A DNA stretch of 33,034 bases from Tyzzerella sp. UBA1042 (GTDB lineage Bacteria > Bacillota > Clostridia > Lachnospirales > Anaerotignaceae): positions 33,994 to 67,027 of the forward strand of contig DCDZ01000006.1 in NCBI GenBank assembly GCA_002316675.1, in the 5' to 3' direction. Below are positions 8,273 through 16,076 of this stretch, piece after piece. Made by a program: the position numbers and the translations under genes. A model generated the notes under the pieces. It was not told the DNA's origin. It was given only the letters and a program-made list of their open reading frames with translations, and did no database searches. Position 1 is the first letter of the stretch, and each line of letters starts with the position of its first letter.

Positions 8273-8311
8273 GCGAAAAAGTCGTTTTTTCGCAGCGGTT
8301 TCTACTATAAT
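8273..8311 (+). promoter_or_regulatory. Consensus -10 with upstream inverted repeat, alcohol dehydrogenase gene
   Basis: A perfect TATAAT lies at 8306-8311. Where the -35 should be there is no good hexamer but an inverted repeat, GCGAAAAA (8273-8280) and TTTTTTCGC (8285-8293). A weak -35 overlapped by a palindrome is what an activator- or repressor-controlled promoter would look like. That reading is inference. Confidence 0.45.
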
Positions 8312-8327
8312 AAAGAGGGGGTTTTTT

Positions 8328-9497
8328 ATGAAATTTCAGTATTATATCCCGACAAAGATTCTTTTTGGCAGTGGTCAGCTTGCGAGGCTCTATCGTCAAA
8401 AGCTGCCGGGGAAAAAGGCGTTGATTGTAATTTCTGGCGGTACATCGGTAAAAAAATACGGCTATTTGGCCAAAGTGCAGGAGCAGCTGAACAAGGCGGG
8501 CGTTGGCTTTGCTGTTTTTGATAAAATACTGCCCAATCCCATAGAGGCCCATGTTACAGAGGGGGCGGCATTTGCCAAAAAAGAAGGCTGTGACTTTGTC
8601 ATCGGCTTGGGTGGCGGCTCTATTATAGATTCGGCAAAGGCCATTGCCGTGATGGTAACAAACGAGGGCAATATTTGGGATTATATTTACGGCGGAACCG
8701 GCGGAGGCAAAATGCCCAAAGAGCGGCCCCTGCCCATTGTTGCCATTACAACCACCGCAGGCACAGGCACAGAGGCGGACCCTTGGGCAGTAATCACCCA
8801 TCAGGACAGAAACGAAAAAATCGGGTTGGGATATGACGGAACCTTCCCCATGCTTTCTATTGTGGATCCAGAACTCATGCTGACCGTGCCGGAAAAATTG
8901 ACGGCATACCAAGGCTTTGATGCATTGTTTCACAGCACCGAGGGCTATTTGAATAAAAGAACCAATCCGTTGAATGATATGTATGCCTTAAAGGCCATAG
9001 AGCTTCTTGGCAAATATTTGCCCCTTGCCGTAAAGGATGGCAAAAACCTTGAGGCAAGAGAGAACGTGGCTTTGGCAAATACCCTTTCGGGTATGTCTGA
9101 AAGTATCGGCGGATGTATTTCTGAGCACGCCATGGAACACCCCCTCAGCGGGCATAACCCGAAGCTGGAGCATGGCGCAGGGCTGATCATGATTTGCGAA
9201 GCGTATTATGACTATTGGGCAAAGGCCGGCGTTGCCGATGCCCGCATGATTGCCATGGCAAAGGCATTGGGGAAAGAAGATGCCGCCAAGGCCTCGGATT
9301 TTGTTTCCGCTTTGCACGATTTGAGGGTTGCCTGTGGTGTAGAGGATTTGAAAATGTCCGAGTACGGCATAAAAAAAGAAGACTTGCCCATGTATACCAA
9401 GGCAGCCTTTGAAACCATGGGTGCTTTGTTTAAGGAAGACCCCGGTGAAATGTCCTTCGAGGACTGCTTGGGGATTTATGAAAAATCTTATCAGTAA
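8328..9497 (+). CDS. Iron-containing alcohol dehydrogenase
   Basis: A 389-residue group III alcohol dehydrogenase, catalysing NAD(P)H-dependent interconversion of aldehydes and alcohols. The N-terminal YIPTKILFGSGQL and the dinucleotide-binding GGGSIIDSAKA (around residues 95-105) are family hallmarks. The metal ligands are the Asp and His of GFDALFHSTEGY (around 195-201), then two His in EHAMEHPLSG and LEHGAGL. It resembles butanol-dehydrogenase-like members of Clostridia; the real substrate cannot be read. Start ATG 8328 has AGAGGGGG six bases upstream, so the longer frame from 8271 is not needed. It is probably fermentative, transcribed alone and possibly regulated. Confidence 0.92.
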   Translation: MKFQYYIPTKILFGSGQLARLYRQKLPGKKALIVISGGTSVKKYGYLAKVQEQLNKAGVGFAVFDKILPNPIEAHVTEGAAFAKKEGCDFVIGLGGGSIIDSAKAIAVMVTNEGNIWDYIYGGTGGGKMPKERPLPIVAITTTAGTGTEADPWAVITHQDRNEKIGLGYDGTFPMLSIVDPELMLTVPEKLTAYQGFDALFHSTEGYLNKRTNPLNDMYALKAIELLGKYLPLAVKDGKNLEARENVALANTLSGMSESIGGCISEHAMEHPLSGHNPKLEHGAGLIMICEAYYDYWAKAGVADARMIAMAKALGKEDAAKASDFVSALHDLRVACGVEDLKMSEYGIKKEDLPMYTKAAFETMGALFKEDPGEMSFEDCLGIYEKSYQ

Positions 9498-9693
9498 AAT
9501 AAGAAAAAGTGCTTTATGGAGGAAAGGCTTGGAAAACCATTGGTTTTCCAAATGGAATCGTTTTGCAGCATTGATTTTTGCAAAACGCAAAAAAAGCCCC
9601 CTTGTAAGGATTTGCGAAGCAAATCTTGCACGAAGCAAGGAGCTTTTTCCCTTTGTTTTCTTGCAAAAGGCTTGAAGGAATTGAGGTTTTTGC
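9498..9693. repeat. Cluster of consecutive hairpins after the alcohol dehydrogenase gene
   Basis: No gene is supported. There are several inverted repeats in 120 bases: GGAAAACC 9531-9538/9542-9549; CGTTTTGCA 9559-9567 with TGCAAAACG 9579-9587; GATTTGC 9609-9615/9619-9625; CTTGC 9625-9629/9635-9639. An outer stem (AAAAAGC..CCTTG 9591-9604 with 9636-9648) encloses the last two, giving a three-way-junction-like fold. It precedes, and is distinct from, the terminator at 9694. Confidence 0.55.
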
Positions 9694-9723
9694 AAAAGGT
9701 GGCTGAGTTCAGCCACCTTTTTT
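9694..9723. terminator. Bidirectional terminator between the alcohol dehydrogenase gene and ychF
   Basis: A 13-base-pair stem (AAAAGGTGGCTGA with its complement) with a two-base connector ends in six T on plus and TTTT on minus. It suits both convergent genes. Confidence 0.85.
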
Positions 9724-9754
9724 GAGTGCAATAAGCCCTTTTGGTTTTGACTTT

Positions 9755-10852
9755 TTATACATTAAAACGGAATAAAACCACATCTCCGTCTTTAAATATA
9801 TACTCTTTGCCTTCGGAGCGGACTAAGCCCTGCTCTTTGGCGGCGGTATTGGAGCCTGCACGAATCAAATCATCATAAGCCACAACTTCTGCACGGATAA
9901 AGCCACGCTCAAAATCGCTATGGATTTTTCCGGCGGCTTGGGGTGCCTTGGTGCCGTTTGTGATGGTCCATGCACGGGTTTCTTGAGGGCCTGCAGTGAG
10001 ATAGCTGATTAAGCCCAGAAGCTTGTAGCTTGCGGCGATCAAACGGTCGAGGCCGCTGGCTTCCACACCCAATTCCGACAAAAATTCTTTTTTGTCCGCC
10101 TCGTCCAAATCGGAAATTTCTTCTTCAATTTTAGCGCAAAGCACAAAAACCTCGCTGCCCTCTGCCTTTGCATAGTCCCATACCTTTTGCACATAGGGGT
10201 TTGTTTCGCCGTTATCCGCAAGATGATCTTCCAAAACATTTGCCGCATACAGCACAGGCTTTGCGGTGAGCAGGGTAAGGGATTCCAGAAAAGCCTTGTC
10301 CTCCGGAGTATCCATTTCAACGGCTCTTGCGGAAATGCCTTGTTCCAGGGCGTCCTTTAATTTTTGCAAAAGCTCCATCTCATGCAGAAGGGATTTATCC
10401 GCCTTTGCCATTTTCCCTGTTTTCGCAATACGGCGGTCTAAAATCTCCAAATCGGAGAATACTAATTCCAAATTAATGGTTTCAATGTCACGAATGGGGT
10501 CAACAGAGCCGTCAACGTGGATGACGTTGGCATCTTCAAAACAGCGTACCACATGAACAATGGCATCTACCTCACGAATGTGAGAGAGGAATTTATTTCC
10601 CAAGCCTTCGCCCTTGCTTGCGCCCCGCACCAACCCCGCAATGTCAACAAATTCAATGACCGCAGGAACTATTTTTGCGGAATTGTGTATTTCGGCCAAT
10701 TTTGTTAAGCGTGCATCGGGCACAGTTACGATTCCCACGTTGGGATCGATGGTGCAGAAGGGATAATTTGCCGCCTCCGCCTTTCCTAATGTCATAGAAT
10801 TAAATAAGGTGCTTTTGCCCACATTGGGCAGACCTACGATTCCGAGCTTCAT
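9755..10852 (-). CDS. ychF: Redox-regulated ATPase YchF (Obg-like, OLA1 family)
   Basis: A 365-residue ribosome-associated P-loop NTPase. The G1 loop is GLPNVGKST (residues 7-15), followed by NYPFCTIDPN and the G3 region DIAGLVRGASKGEGLGNKFL. The G4 site reads NVLE rather than NKxD, which in this family shifts preference from GTP to ATP. A TGS-like domain closes the C-terminus (KEYIFKDGDVVLFRFNV). Start ATG 10852 follows AAGGAAG at seven bases. It is a single-gene unit with its own promoter and terminator. YchF is widely conserved and linked to translation and stress response. Confidence 0.96.
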   Translation of the reverse strand: MKLGIVGLPNVGKSTLFNSMTLGKAEAANYPFCTIDPNVGIVTVPDARLTKLAEIHNSAKIVPAVIEFVDIAGLVRGASKGEGLGNKFLSHIREVDAIVHVVRCFEDANVIHVDGSVDPIRDIETINLELVFSDLEILDRRIAKTGKMAKADKSLLHEMELLQKLKDALEQGISARAVEMDTPEDKAFLESLTLLTAKPVLYAANVLEDHLADNGETNPYVQKVWDYAKAEGSEVFVLCAKIEEEISDLDEADKKEFLSELGVEASGLDRLIAASYKLLGLISYLTAGPQETRAWTITNGTKAPQAAGKIHSDFERGFIRAEVVAYDDLIRAGSNTAAKEQGLVRSEGKEYIFKDGDVVLFRFNV

Positions 10853-10892
10853 GTTATTCTTCCTTTCCATGGGTTTGACTCATACTGAAAAC

Positions 10893-10921
10893 ATTATAGC
10901 GAAAACCAAATAAATTGGCAA
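10893..10921 (-). promoter_or_regulatory. Sigma-A promoter of ychF
   Basis: Read on the minus strand, TTGCCA and a perfect TATAAT are exactly 17 bases apart, about 40 bases before the ychF start. Confidence 0.75.
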
Positions 10922-10939
10922 GGAAGAAGTATGGACGAA

Positions 10940-11107
10940 CTATTTTTTTCGTGTGAAAACCGATAGAATACCCAGTAAAATACAAAAAATGGAGCTTATA
11001 AGAATCCATTGGCGGGCATCTTGTTTGGTGATATAGATGCCGTCAGCAGGTGCTGCATGAATGTCTTTTAGGGCAATACGATGATATTTTTTCTGCGTTT
11101 TTTCCAT
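10940..11107 (-). CDS. Small membrane protein, 55 residues
   Basis: A short gene starting at ATG 11107 with AAGGAGTG six bases upstream and a strong promoter in front. The product begins MEKTQKKYHRIALKDIH and has a single hydrophobic segment (residues about 34-51, WILISSIFCILLGILSVF), ending FTRKK. It would be a single-pass membrane protein whose basic C-terminus suggests a cytoplasmic tail after the helix. It is not recognised. The combination of promoter, ribosome binding site and coherent topology argues that it is real even though it is short. It may share its transcript with ychF, which also has its own promoter 20 bases later. Confidence 0.65.
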   Translation of the reverse strand: MEKTQKKYHRIALKDIHAAPADGIYITKQDARQWILISSIFCILLGILSVFTRKK

Positions 11108-11128
11108 TTTTTTCACTCCTTTTTATTT

Positions 11129-11157
11129 AGTATAACCAAAACAGATGAAAATTTCAA
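11129..11157 (-). promoter_or_regulatory. Sigma-A promoter of the 55-residue gene
   Basis: Read on the minus strand, TTGAAA and TATACT are exactly 17 bases apart, about 20 bases before the start codon. Confidence 0.7.
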
Positions 11158-11182
11158 AGGATATAAAGCCATAACTTGCTTT

Positions 11183-11211
11183 TCATAAAAGCCTTTTTTC
11201 ATGACATACTA
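11183..11211 (+). promoter_or_regulatory. Forespore-type (sigma-G/F) promoter for the YhcN-like gene
   Basis: CATACTA at 11205-11211 matches the sigma-G -10 consensus CATnMTA, and TCATA at 11183-11187 matches GYATR at four of five positions with a 17-base spacer. The downstream gene encodes a spore lipoprotein family, which fits forespore expression. Confidence 0.45.
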
Positions 11212-11233
11212 AGAAAAAAGGGAGGTGCGAAAA

Positions 11234-11623
11234 ATGTGGAAAAAACTGTGCATGGTTTCTTTTGCAATTGTGATTTGCTGCGGCTGTTCGGCAAGGGTAA
11301 CGGAGAATAATCTCTCCGGTGTGCACGTGGTAAAAGCCGACGAGAAGCTGGGGGAAAAAACCCAAGCGGAACGAGCCCAAAGCATCAAAGGTTTTTTGCA
11401 TAAAATTAGTGGAATCAGCGGCAATGCAGTGGTGGTAGAAGGGCATACTGCAATTATCGGCCTGCGTCTGGAGGAAGGAATGGAAACAAATGCCACAAGA
11501 TTAAGAAAAGAAGCGGATGCTGCCGCAAGGGAGGCGGATGAATATATTTACAATACTTCCATCACCACCAATCAAAAAATTGTATCTTTAATTGAGAATA
11601 TGGAACAGAAGCGAGGAAAATAA
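11234..11623 (+). CDS. YhcN/YlaJ family sporulation lipoprotein
   Basis: A 129-residue lipoprotein with signal sequence MWKKLCMVSFAIVICCGC; the lipid-modified cysteine is residue 18. The mature part matches the YhcN/YlaJ pattern (PF09580): a central segment AVVVEGHTAIIGLRLEEG, then a charged helix and the C-terminal YIYNTSITTNQKIVSLIENM. In Bacillus such proteins sit in the forespore membrane and affect germination or outgrowth. ATG 11234 has GGGAGG upstream at eight bases; a GTG at 11225 would overlap that site. It is a single gene with its own terminator and a forespore-like promoter. Confidence 0.8.
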   Translation: MWKKLCMVSFAIVICCGCSARVTENNLSGVHVVKADEKLGEKTQAERAQSIKGFLHKISGISGNAVVVEGHTAIIGLRLEEGMETNATRLRKEADAAAREADEYIYNTSITTNQKIVSLIENMEQKRGK

Positions 11624-11625
11624 GC

Positions 11626-11660
11626 AAAAGGCGGCGACTTTGTCGACGCCTTTTATGTTT
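11626..11660 (+). terminator. Terminator of the YhcN-like gene
   Basis: Arms 11626-11638 and 11642-11654 pair over 13 bases with one mismatch around a TTT loop, two bases after the stop. The right arm ends in TTTT, then ATGTTT. Confidence 0.7.
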
Positions 11661-11843
11661 GCAGGCGGATAAAATTCCAGTTCTTATTTTTCCCCTGATA
11701 TAATCGATATAATTTGGAAGTTTGTACCAGTATGAATTATAAAAAAAGCCGTTGTTTTGGGGAATCAGGGCGGTTTCACAGAAAAATATTTCCTTTTTCT
11801 ACTATTTTGTAAAGGATTCATAAAACCTTAAGAACGAAAGGTC

Positions 11844-11872
11844 TAGGCATATAAAAAAAAATATGTTAAACT
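11844..11872 (+). promoter_or_regulatory. Weak candidate promoter for the SLH protein gene
   Basis: TAGGCA and TAAACT are separated by 17 bases, with TG one base before the -10. The spacer is a near-continuous A run. It gives a 50-base leader. Confidence 0.35.
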
Positions 11873-11924
11873 TGTCAGTAAGAGTAAAATATGGAATCTC
11901 CATAAGAATGAAGGGGGTAAATTC

Positions 11925-14699
11925 ATGAAGAGAAAAATAGCACTGAGCCTAGCTGCAGTGATGGCGTCTTCCTGCATGAGTGTGACAGGATATGCCGCAA
12001 ATTTTAAGGATATAAATGATGTGCCTTGGGAGGGCGCAAAAACGGTGATCAATTCTGCCGCCGATTTGGGCTTGGTCAGCGGATATGAGGACGGTACCTT
12101 TCGGGCAAAAAACAGCGTTACATATTGTGAAGCAATGCAGATGCTTTACACCACCCTGCAAAGAACGGGAACGGCAAGGCAGACGGATGCAGCAAGCCTA
12201 TATAAATACATAACCTTTATGCAGGCATACAATATTCCTGTATGGGCGCAAACGGCAGTTGCCTATGGCCTGGAAAACAGCATTATCACCACAAGTGATA
12301 TGGCAAAGTTTATGAGCGGGAAAACCAGCAATTATGCCCCCAGGCAGGATGTGGCCAAGATGTTTGGCAATGCCCTTGCTGTGCGGTATGATATTGAAAG
12401 AGTTCCCAAAACCGCCAGCAATTTTAAGGATTATTATCGTATTTCCGATGACTCTATTCTTTTGGTGGATCTTTTGGCGCGCTTTGGCATCATCAGCGGT
12501 GATGCAGAGAACAACTTTAACCCCACTGCAAACATTAACCGTGCGGAGATGGCGGTTCTGTTGAATAAAACCTATGGTGTATTGAGAAACGGCATGGAAA
12601 ATACAGGAACTATTACCGATTTTGAATACAAGGAAAGCTATTATGCAGTAACCATAAAAACCGATACAGGGGATTCCCTGAGCTTCTCCGCAGTGCCTAA
12701 TCTTGTAAAGGTCTATAGTGGAGATACAACCCAGGAATTGGCAATGTCCCGGTTAAGCGCAGGGGATAAAATCAGTTTTGTGTATAATGGCGGCTCGCTG
12801 GAATCCATTCGTGTTTTGGATGGCTCTACAGTACAGCAAAAATATAATATCACCGGCTATATCAGCGCATTAAAAAGTGGCGAGCTTACCATCGAGAATG
12901 AAAATACCGGCGAAACCGAAAAATTAACCTTTGAGAGCGGATGTGCCTTCTATCTGGACAACAAGAGCATTAAGCGTTCCGACCTTGAGGATGAATTAAA
13001 AGAAAATTACGATAAATATGCTTATGCCGGAATCAACACAAAAACCACGGTGGAAAAAGGCAAGGACAGCAGTGACCGTACTACGCAGGTGGAAAAAACC
13101 TATGTGACCGAGGTATATGTTACCTTCTCTGATGAGTACACCAGAACAGGTACTGTGGATAATATGAATGCTGAGTTCATTAACTACAAATCTGAAAACG
13201 GCGGCTCAAGCAATGTAGTTTATTTTGCCTCTGACTGCGAATACTATATTGGTGAAGAGTCTGCGTCCTTCTCTGAAGTGAAAACATTGGCAAACAGCGG
13301 TACCATATATGTAAAGGTAACGATAAATAAGCAGGGTAAAGCGTCTCAAATTGTTGTATCGGAAGAAAGCTTTACGGCATCTAACAGCAGCACAACAACC
13401 TATACTGTAAAGGATATTACCGAATCCCGCATGGTGGTGGAATCCGGTGGAGATACCTTTACCTATAAGTTCGGCTCTACAAACTCACTGTCAAACATTA
13501 CCTTCTATACTTGGGACGATGAGGATGAAGATTGGACGACGGTGAGGGCGGTTGAAAATGCAGAAAACTATTTTGATAGGATTGACAGAAAAACGACCAA
13601 TAACAAAGTTTACTGCCGTTTGGAATTTAATAGCGGCGGGAAAATAACCAAAGTGTACCTTACAGATAAGAAATCCGCATGGTCTGCGGGCAGTGATTCC
13701 TATGGGGAAAGAAAGGCGGAGATCGGTTCCCTTTCCGGAGACACCTTGAAATTCAAAAATTCTTCGGTGTCCTATAAGCTGCTTAGCCAGTATAACGTTA
13801 AAGTAAATAATAAAGATAATGTGGATGCCATTACCAAAGTGGTTGAACTTGGGAATAATTCAGTCTTAGTGAAAAATCCACTGGAGATTTTAGGAGGAAA
13901 AACAAATTCCTTAACTTTATTTAAAAAGATGGCAGGTGCAGAAGGCATTACGCTTTATGCCGAGGTGAAGGCTGACAGCAATAACGTCCTCCAATCCATT
14001 GAAGCAAGAGCCACCGCAGCCGAGGGAACACTGGTATCCTACGATGCTGATAAAAGAGAATTGGTGCTTAAAACCAGCGACGATCAGGAAATAACCTTTA
14101 CCACCTCCAGAAGGCCCTCTACGGGAACGGACGATTATACCTATGAGGATATTGAAACCTCCGGATATATCGGTTCAGGCATTACATTAAGCTTTAACAG
14201 TGATGGTATTGCTACGAAAATTGTACTGACAGAAAATGCCTATGAAAAGGGACAGATCAGTGTGAAGGGCATTGCAGAATCTGCGGCAAACGGTTTAAAG
14301 TTTGAGGGGGATTCCACTGTATACGCATGGTTGGGGCGCTCCAATACGGAAGTCCATAATTATAGCATGAACTCTACCTCGTTGGATCGTGTAAAGGAAG
14401 CCATTGACGATGAGGATATTGAGGTATATGCCGAGGTTCGCTTGTCTGATAAGAAGCAGGTGGAGAGAATCAATGTGTATATCAGAGATGCAAAGGGCAA
14501 ATTCCAAGAATACGATGAGGATGACAATACGGTAAGGATCATTACGGAAGATGGAAACAAGTTTACCTTTGATACGGTTTCCAAGCCTACTATCAGCATC
14601 AGCGGTGTTGATTCCGGAAAATGGAATGACAATGCAGTGGGCAAAACCGTAAAGCTGGGCTTTGACAGCGACGGATTGCTCAAGTCGGTAAAGAGTTAA
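11925..14699 (+). CDS. S-layer homology (SLH) domain surface protein
   Basis: A 924-residue secreted protein. The signal peptide (MKRKIALSLAAVMASSCMSVTGYAA) is followed by three SLH modules at about residues 27-80, 90-150 and 165-220, which anchor proteins to cell-wall polymers. The first is clear (FKDINDVPWEGAKTVINSAADLGLVSGYEDGTF), the second divergent, the third clear (GIISGDAENNFNPTANINRAEMAVLLNKTYG). The rest (230-924) is a long run of beta-rich repeats with recurring elements such as GKTVKLGFDSDGL and ISLSFNSDGIATKIVL-like segments, with no catalytic motif and no sorting signal. ATG 11925 has AAGGGGG eight bases upstream. It is probably a structural envelope protein; two terminators follow it. 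Confidence 0.88.
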   Translation: MKRKIALSLAAVMASSCMSVTGYAANFKDINDVPWEGAKTVINSAADLGLVSGYEDGTFRAKNSVTYCEAMQMLYTTLQRTGTARQTDAASLYKYITFMQAYNIPVWAQTAVAYGLENSIITTSDMAKFMSGKTSNYAPRQDVAKMFGNALAVRYDIERVPKTASNFKDYYRISDDSILLVDLLARFGIISGDAENNFNPTANINRAEMAVLLNKTYGVLRNGMENTGTITDFEYKESYYAVTIKTDTGDSLSFSAVPNLVKVYSGDTTQELAMSRLSAGDKISFVYNGGSLESIRVLDGSTVQQKYNITGYISALKSGELTIENENTGETEKLTFESGCAFYLDNKSIKRSDLEDELKENYDKYAYAGINTKTTVEKGKDSSDRTTQVEKTYVTEVYVTFSDEYTRTGTVDNMNAEFINYKSENGGSSNVVYFASDCEYYIGEESASFSEVKTLANSGTIYVKVTINKQGKASQIVVSEESFTASNSSTTTYTVKDITESRMVVESGGDTFTYKFGSTNSLSNITFYTWDDEDEDWTTVRAVENAENYFDRIDRKTTNNKVYCRLEFNSGGKITKVYLTDKKSAWSAGSDSYGERKAEIGSLSGDTLKFKNSSVSYKLLSQYNVKVNNKDNVDAITKVVELGNNSVLVKNPLEILGGKTNSLTLFKKMAGAEGITLYAEVKADSNNVLQSIEARATAAEGTLVSYDADKRELVLKTSDDQEITFTTSRRPSTGTDDYTYEDIETSGYIGSGITLSFNSDGIATKIVLTENAYEKGQISVKGIAESAANGLKFEGDSTVYAWLGRSNTEVHNYSMNSTSLDRVKEAIDDEDIEVYAEVRLSDKKQVERINVYIRDAKGKFQEYDEDDNTVRIITEDGNKFTFDTVSKPTISISGVDSGKWNDNAVGKTVKLGFDSDGLLKSVKS

Positions 14700-14739
14700 A
14701 CACAACAGTTTTAAATAAAATTTTTATAGAACAAAAGAC

Positions 14740-14770
14740 CCCCTTGACTGCGTTCGTTGCGGTCAAGGGG
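14740..14770 (+). terminator. First terminator after the SLH protein gene
   Basis: CCCCTTGAC/GTCAAGGGG stem, extended by TGC/GCG with one wobble pair around a GTTCGTT loop, 40 bases after the stop. The T tail (ATTTG) is short. Confidence 0.65.
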
Positions 14771-14803
14771 ATTTGAATGCAAAAAATAATTTTATGGGCG
14801 CAC

Positions 14804-14834
14804 AAAAACAAGGGAGCATTGCTCCCTTGTTTTT
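14804..14834. terminator. Second terminator after the SLH protein gene
   Basis: A perfect 14-base-pair stem (AAAAACAAGGGAGC) with an ATT loop ends in five T on each strand. This tandem arrangement would give tight insulation of a highly expressed gene. Confidence 0.8.
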
Positions 14835-15112
14835 GATTATCAACATAATTCTTCTTTTTACTTTGTAAAATGCTGCCGCAGTCCATATAGATAAAAAATG
14901 GGTGCCGATCGATGGGGTCAATCGGTTTTACCCATATAAACTGGATTACAATGCACCAAAACCAATTGTTTTGCACAAAAAAACAGCCATAAGGCCCCAT
15001 TCCTATGCAGGAAACATCGGTCAAAATGCTTGTAAATCAAAATACAAAGACCAAAAGTACAAGGATTATTATAGCGAAAATTGCCTTTGCTGTCAATTGT
15101 AAGAAATGGGTA
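14835..15112. other. Spacer with a long hairpin and a doubtful small frame
   Basis: A hairpin at 14898-14935 pairs ATGGGT with ACCCAT and CCGAT with ATCGG. A 66-codon plus-strand frame (14902-15102) begins GTG inside this hairpin, has no ribosome binding site, and encodes a Lys/Tyr-rich sequence ending in CLCCQL. It stops just before the radical SAM promoter. I leave it as unproven. Confidence 0.35.
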
Positions 15113-15142
15113 TTGATAATTTTGGTATACTCCCTGTATAAT
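15113..15142 (+). promoter_or_regulatory. Sigma-A promoter of the radical SAM operon
   Basis: TTGATA and a perfect TATAAT are 18 bases apart, 38 bases before the start codon. Confidence 0.7.
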
Positions 15143-15179
15143 AGACTAAAGTTAAGAAGGAAATAGGAGTTGATTGTTT

Positions 15180-16052
15180 ATGAGATATGAAGGAACCGTA
15201 TATAGGCCGCCCAGCGAAGCGAGCAGCTTGATAATTCAATTTACGATTGGTTGTGCCAGAAATACTTGTACATTCTGTAATATGTATAAGGATAAAAGTT
15301 TTCGTATCCGGCCCTTGGCCGAGGTAGCCGAGGATTTGGAGATGGCAAGGAAGTATTATAACCGGGTGCAGGTGCGCCGCATTTTTTTGGCGGATGGGGA
15401 TGCACTGATTGTAAAAACCGACGATTTACTCTATATTATAGATAAATGTCATGAGTATTTTCCGGAGATTGAGCGCATTTCCATATATGGTGCGCCAAAG
15501 GATATTTTAAATAAAACACCGGAGGATTTGTGCCGCTTAAAAGCAGCGGGGTTGGATATGGTTTATATGGGTCTGGAAAGCGGGGCTGATGCGGTGCTGA
15601 AGGATGTGAAAAAGGGCGTTACCGCAGCGGAGATGATTGAGGCGGGCAAAAAGGTAAAAGACGCCGGCATGGTGCTTTCCATGACTGTGATCTCCGGCTT
15701 AGGAGGCAAGAAATATTGGAAAGAGCACGCCTTGGACAGTGCCCGTGTCATTAGTGCCATTAAGCCCGATTTTGTAGGGTTTTTAACCTTAATGGTTGAG
15801 CCGGGAACAGAAATGTATGATCAGGTGCATAGAGGCGAGATTGACTTGTTGAGTCCCCAAGAGGTTTTGGACGAAACGGAGCTGTTTATCCGCAATGTGG
15901 ATGCCCAGGGAACGGTGTTCCGCTCTAACCATGCATCCAACTATACGGCCTTGGCAGGCACGTTAAACGGTGACAGGGAAAAAATTTTGGCCCAGATAGA
16001 AACCAGTCGTCGTCGGAGTTCCTTCCGCCCCGACAGCTTTAGAGGAATCTGA
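15180..16052 (+). CDS. Radical SAM protein with CX4CX2C cluster motif
   Basis: A 290-residue protein of the radical SAM superfamily (Elp3/MiaB-like core, COG1032 type). The [4Fe-4S] ligands are Cys25, Cys30 and Cys33 (CARNTCTFC), that is CX4CX2C instead of the usual CX3CX2C; I know this spacing from a group of related clostridial proteins that continue, as here, with MYKDKxFR. Later elements include the GLESGAD SAM-contact region and VISGLGG. There is no cobalamin or TRAM domain, and the substrate is unknown. ATG 15180 has AGGAG ten bases upstream. It heads an operon with the next membrane protein 24 bases away. Confidence 0.88.
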   Translation: MRYEGTVYRPPSEASSLIIQFTIGCARNTCTFCNMYKDKSFRIRPLAEVAEDLEMARKYYNRVQVRRIFLADGDALIVKTDDLLYIIDKCHEYFPEIERISIYGAPKDILNKTPEDLCRLKAAGLDMVYMGLESGADAVLKDVKKGVTAAEMIEAGKKVKDAGMVLSMTVISGLGGKKYWKEHALDSARVISAIKPDFVGFLTLMVEPGTEMYDQVHRGEIDLLSPQEVLDETELFIRNVDAQGTVFRSNHASNYTALAGTLNGDREKILAQIETSRRRSSFRPDSFRGI

Positions 16053-16076
16053 GCCTCCAGGTAAGGAGTAGGTACT

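Noticed and set aside
14680..15024. 114-codon minus-strand frame
   Set aside because: It runs through two terminator hairpins and antisense to the end of the SLH gene, with no ribosome binding site.
14902..15102. 66-codon plus-strand frame starting GTG
   Set aside because: No ribosome binding site and its start lies inside a hairpin; kept only as a note in the spacer entry.
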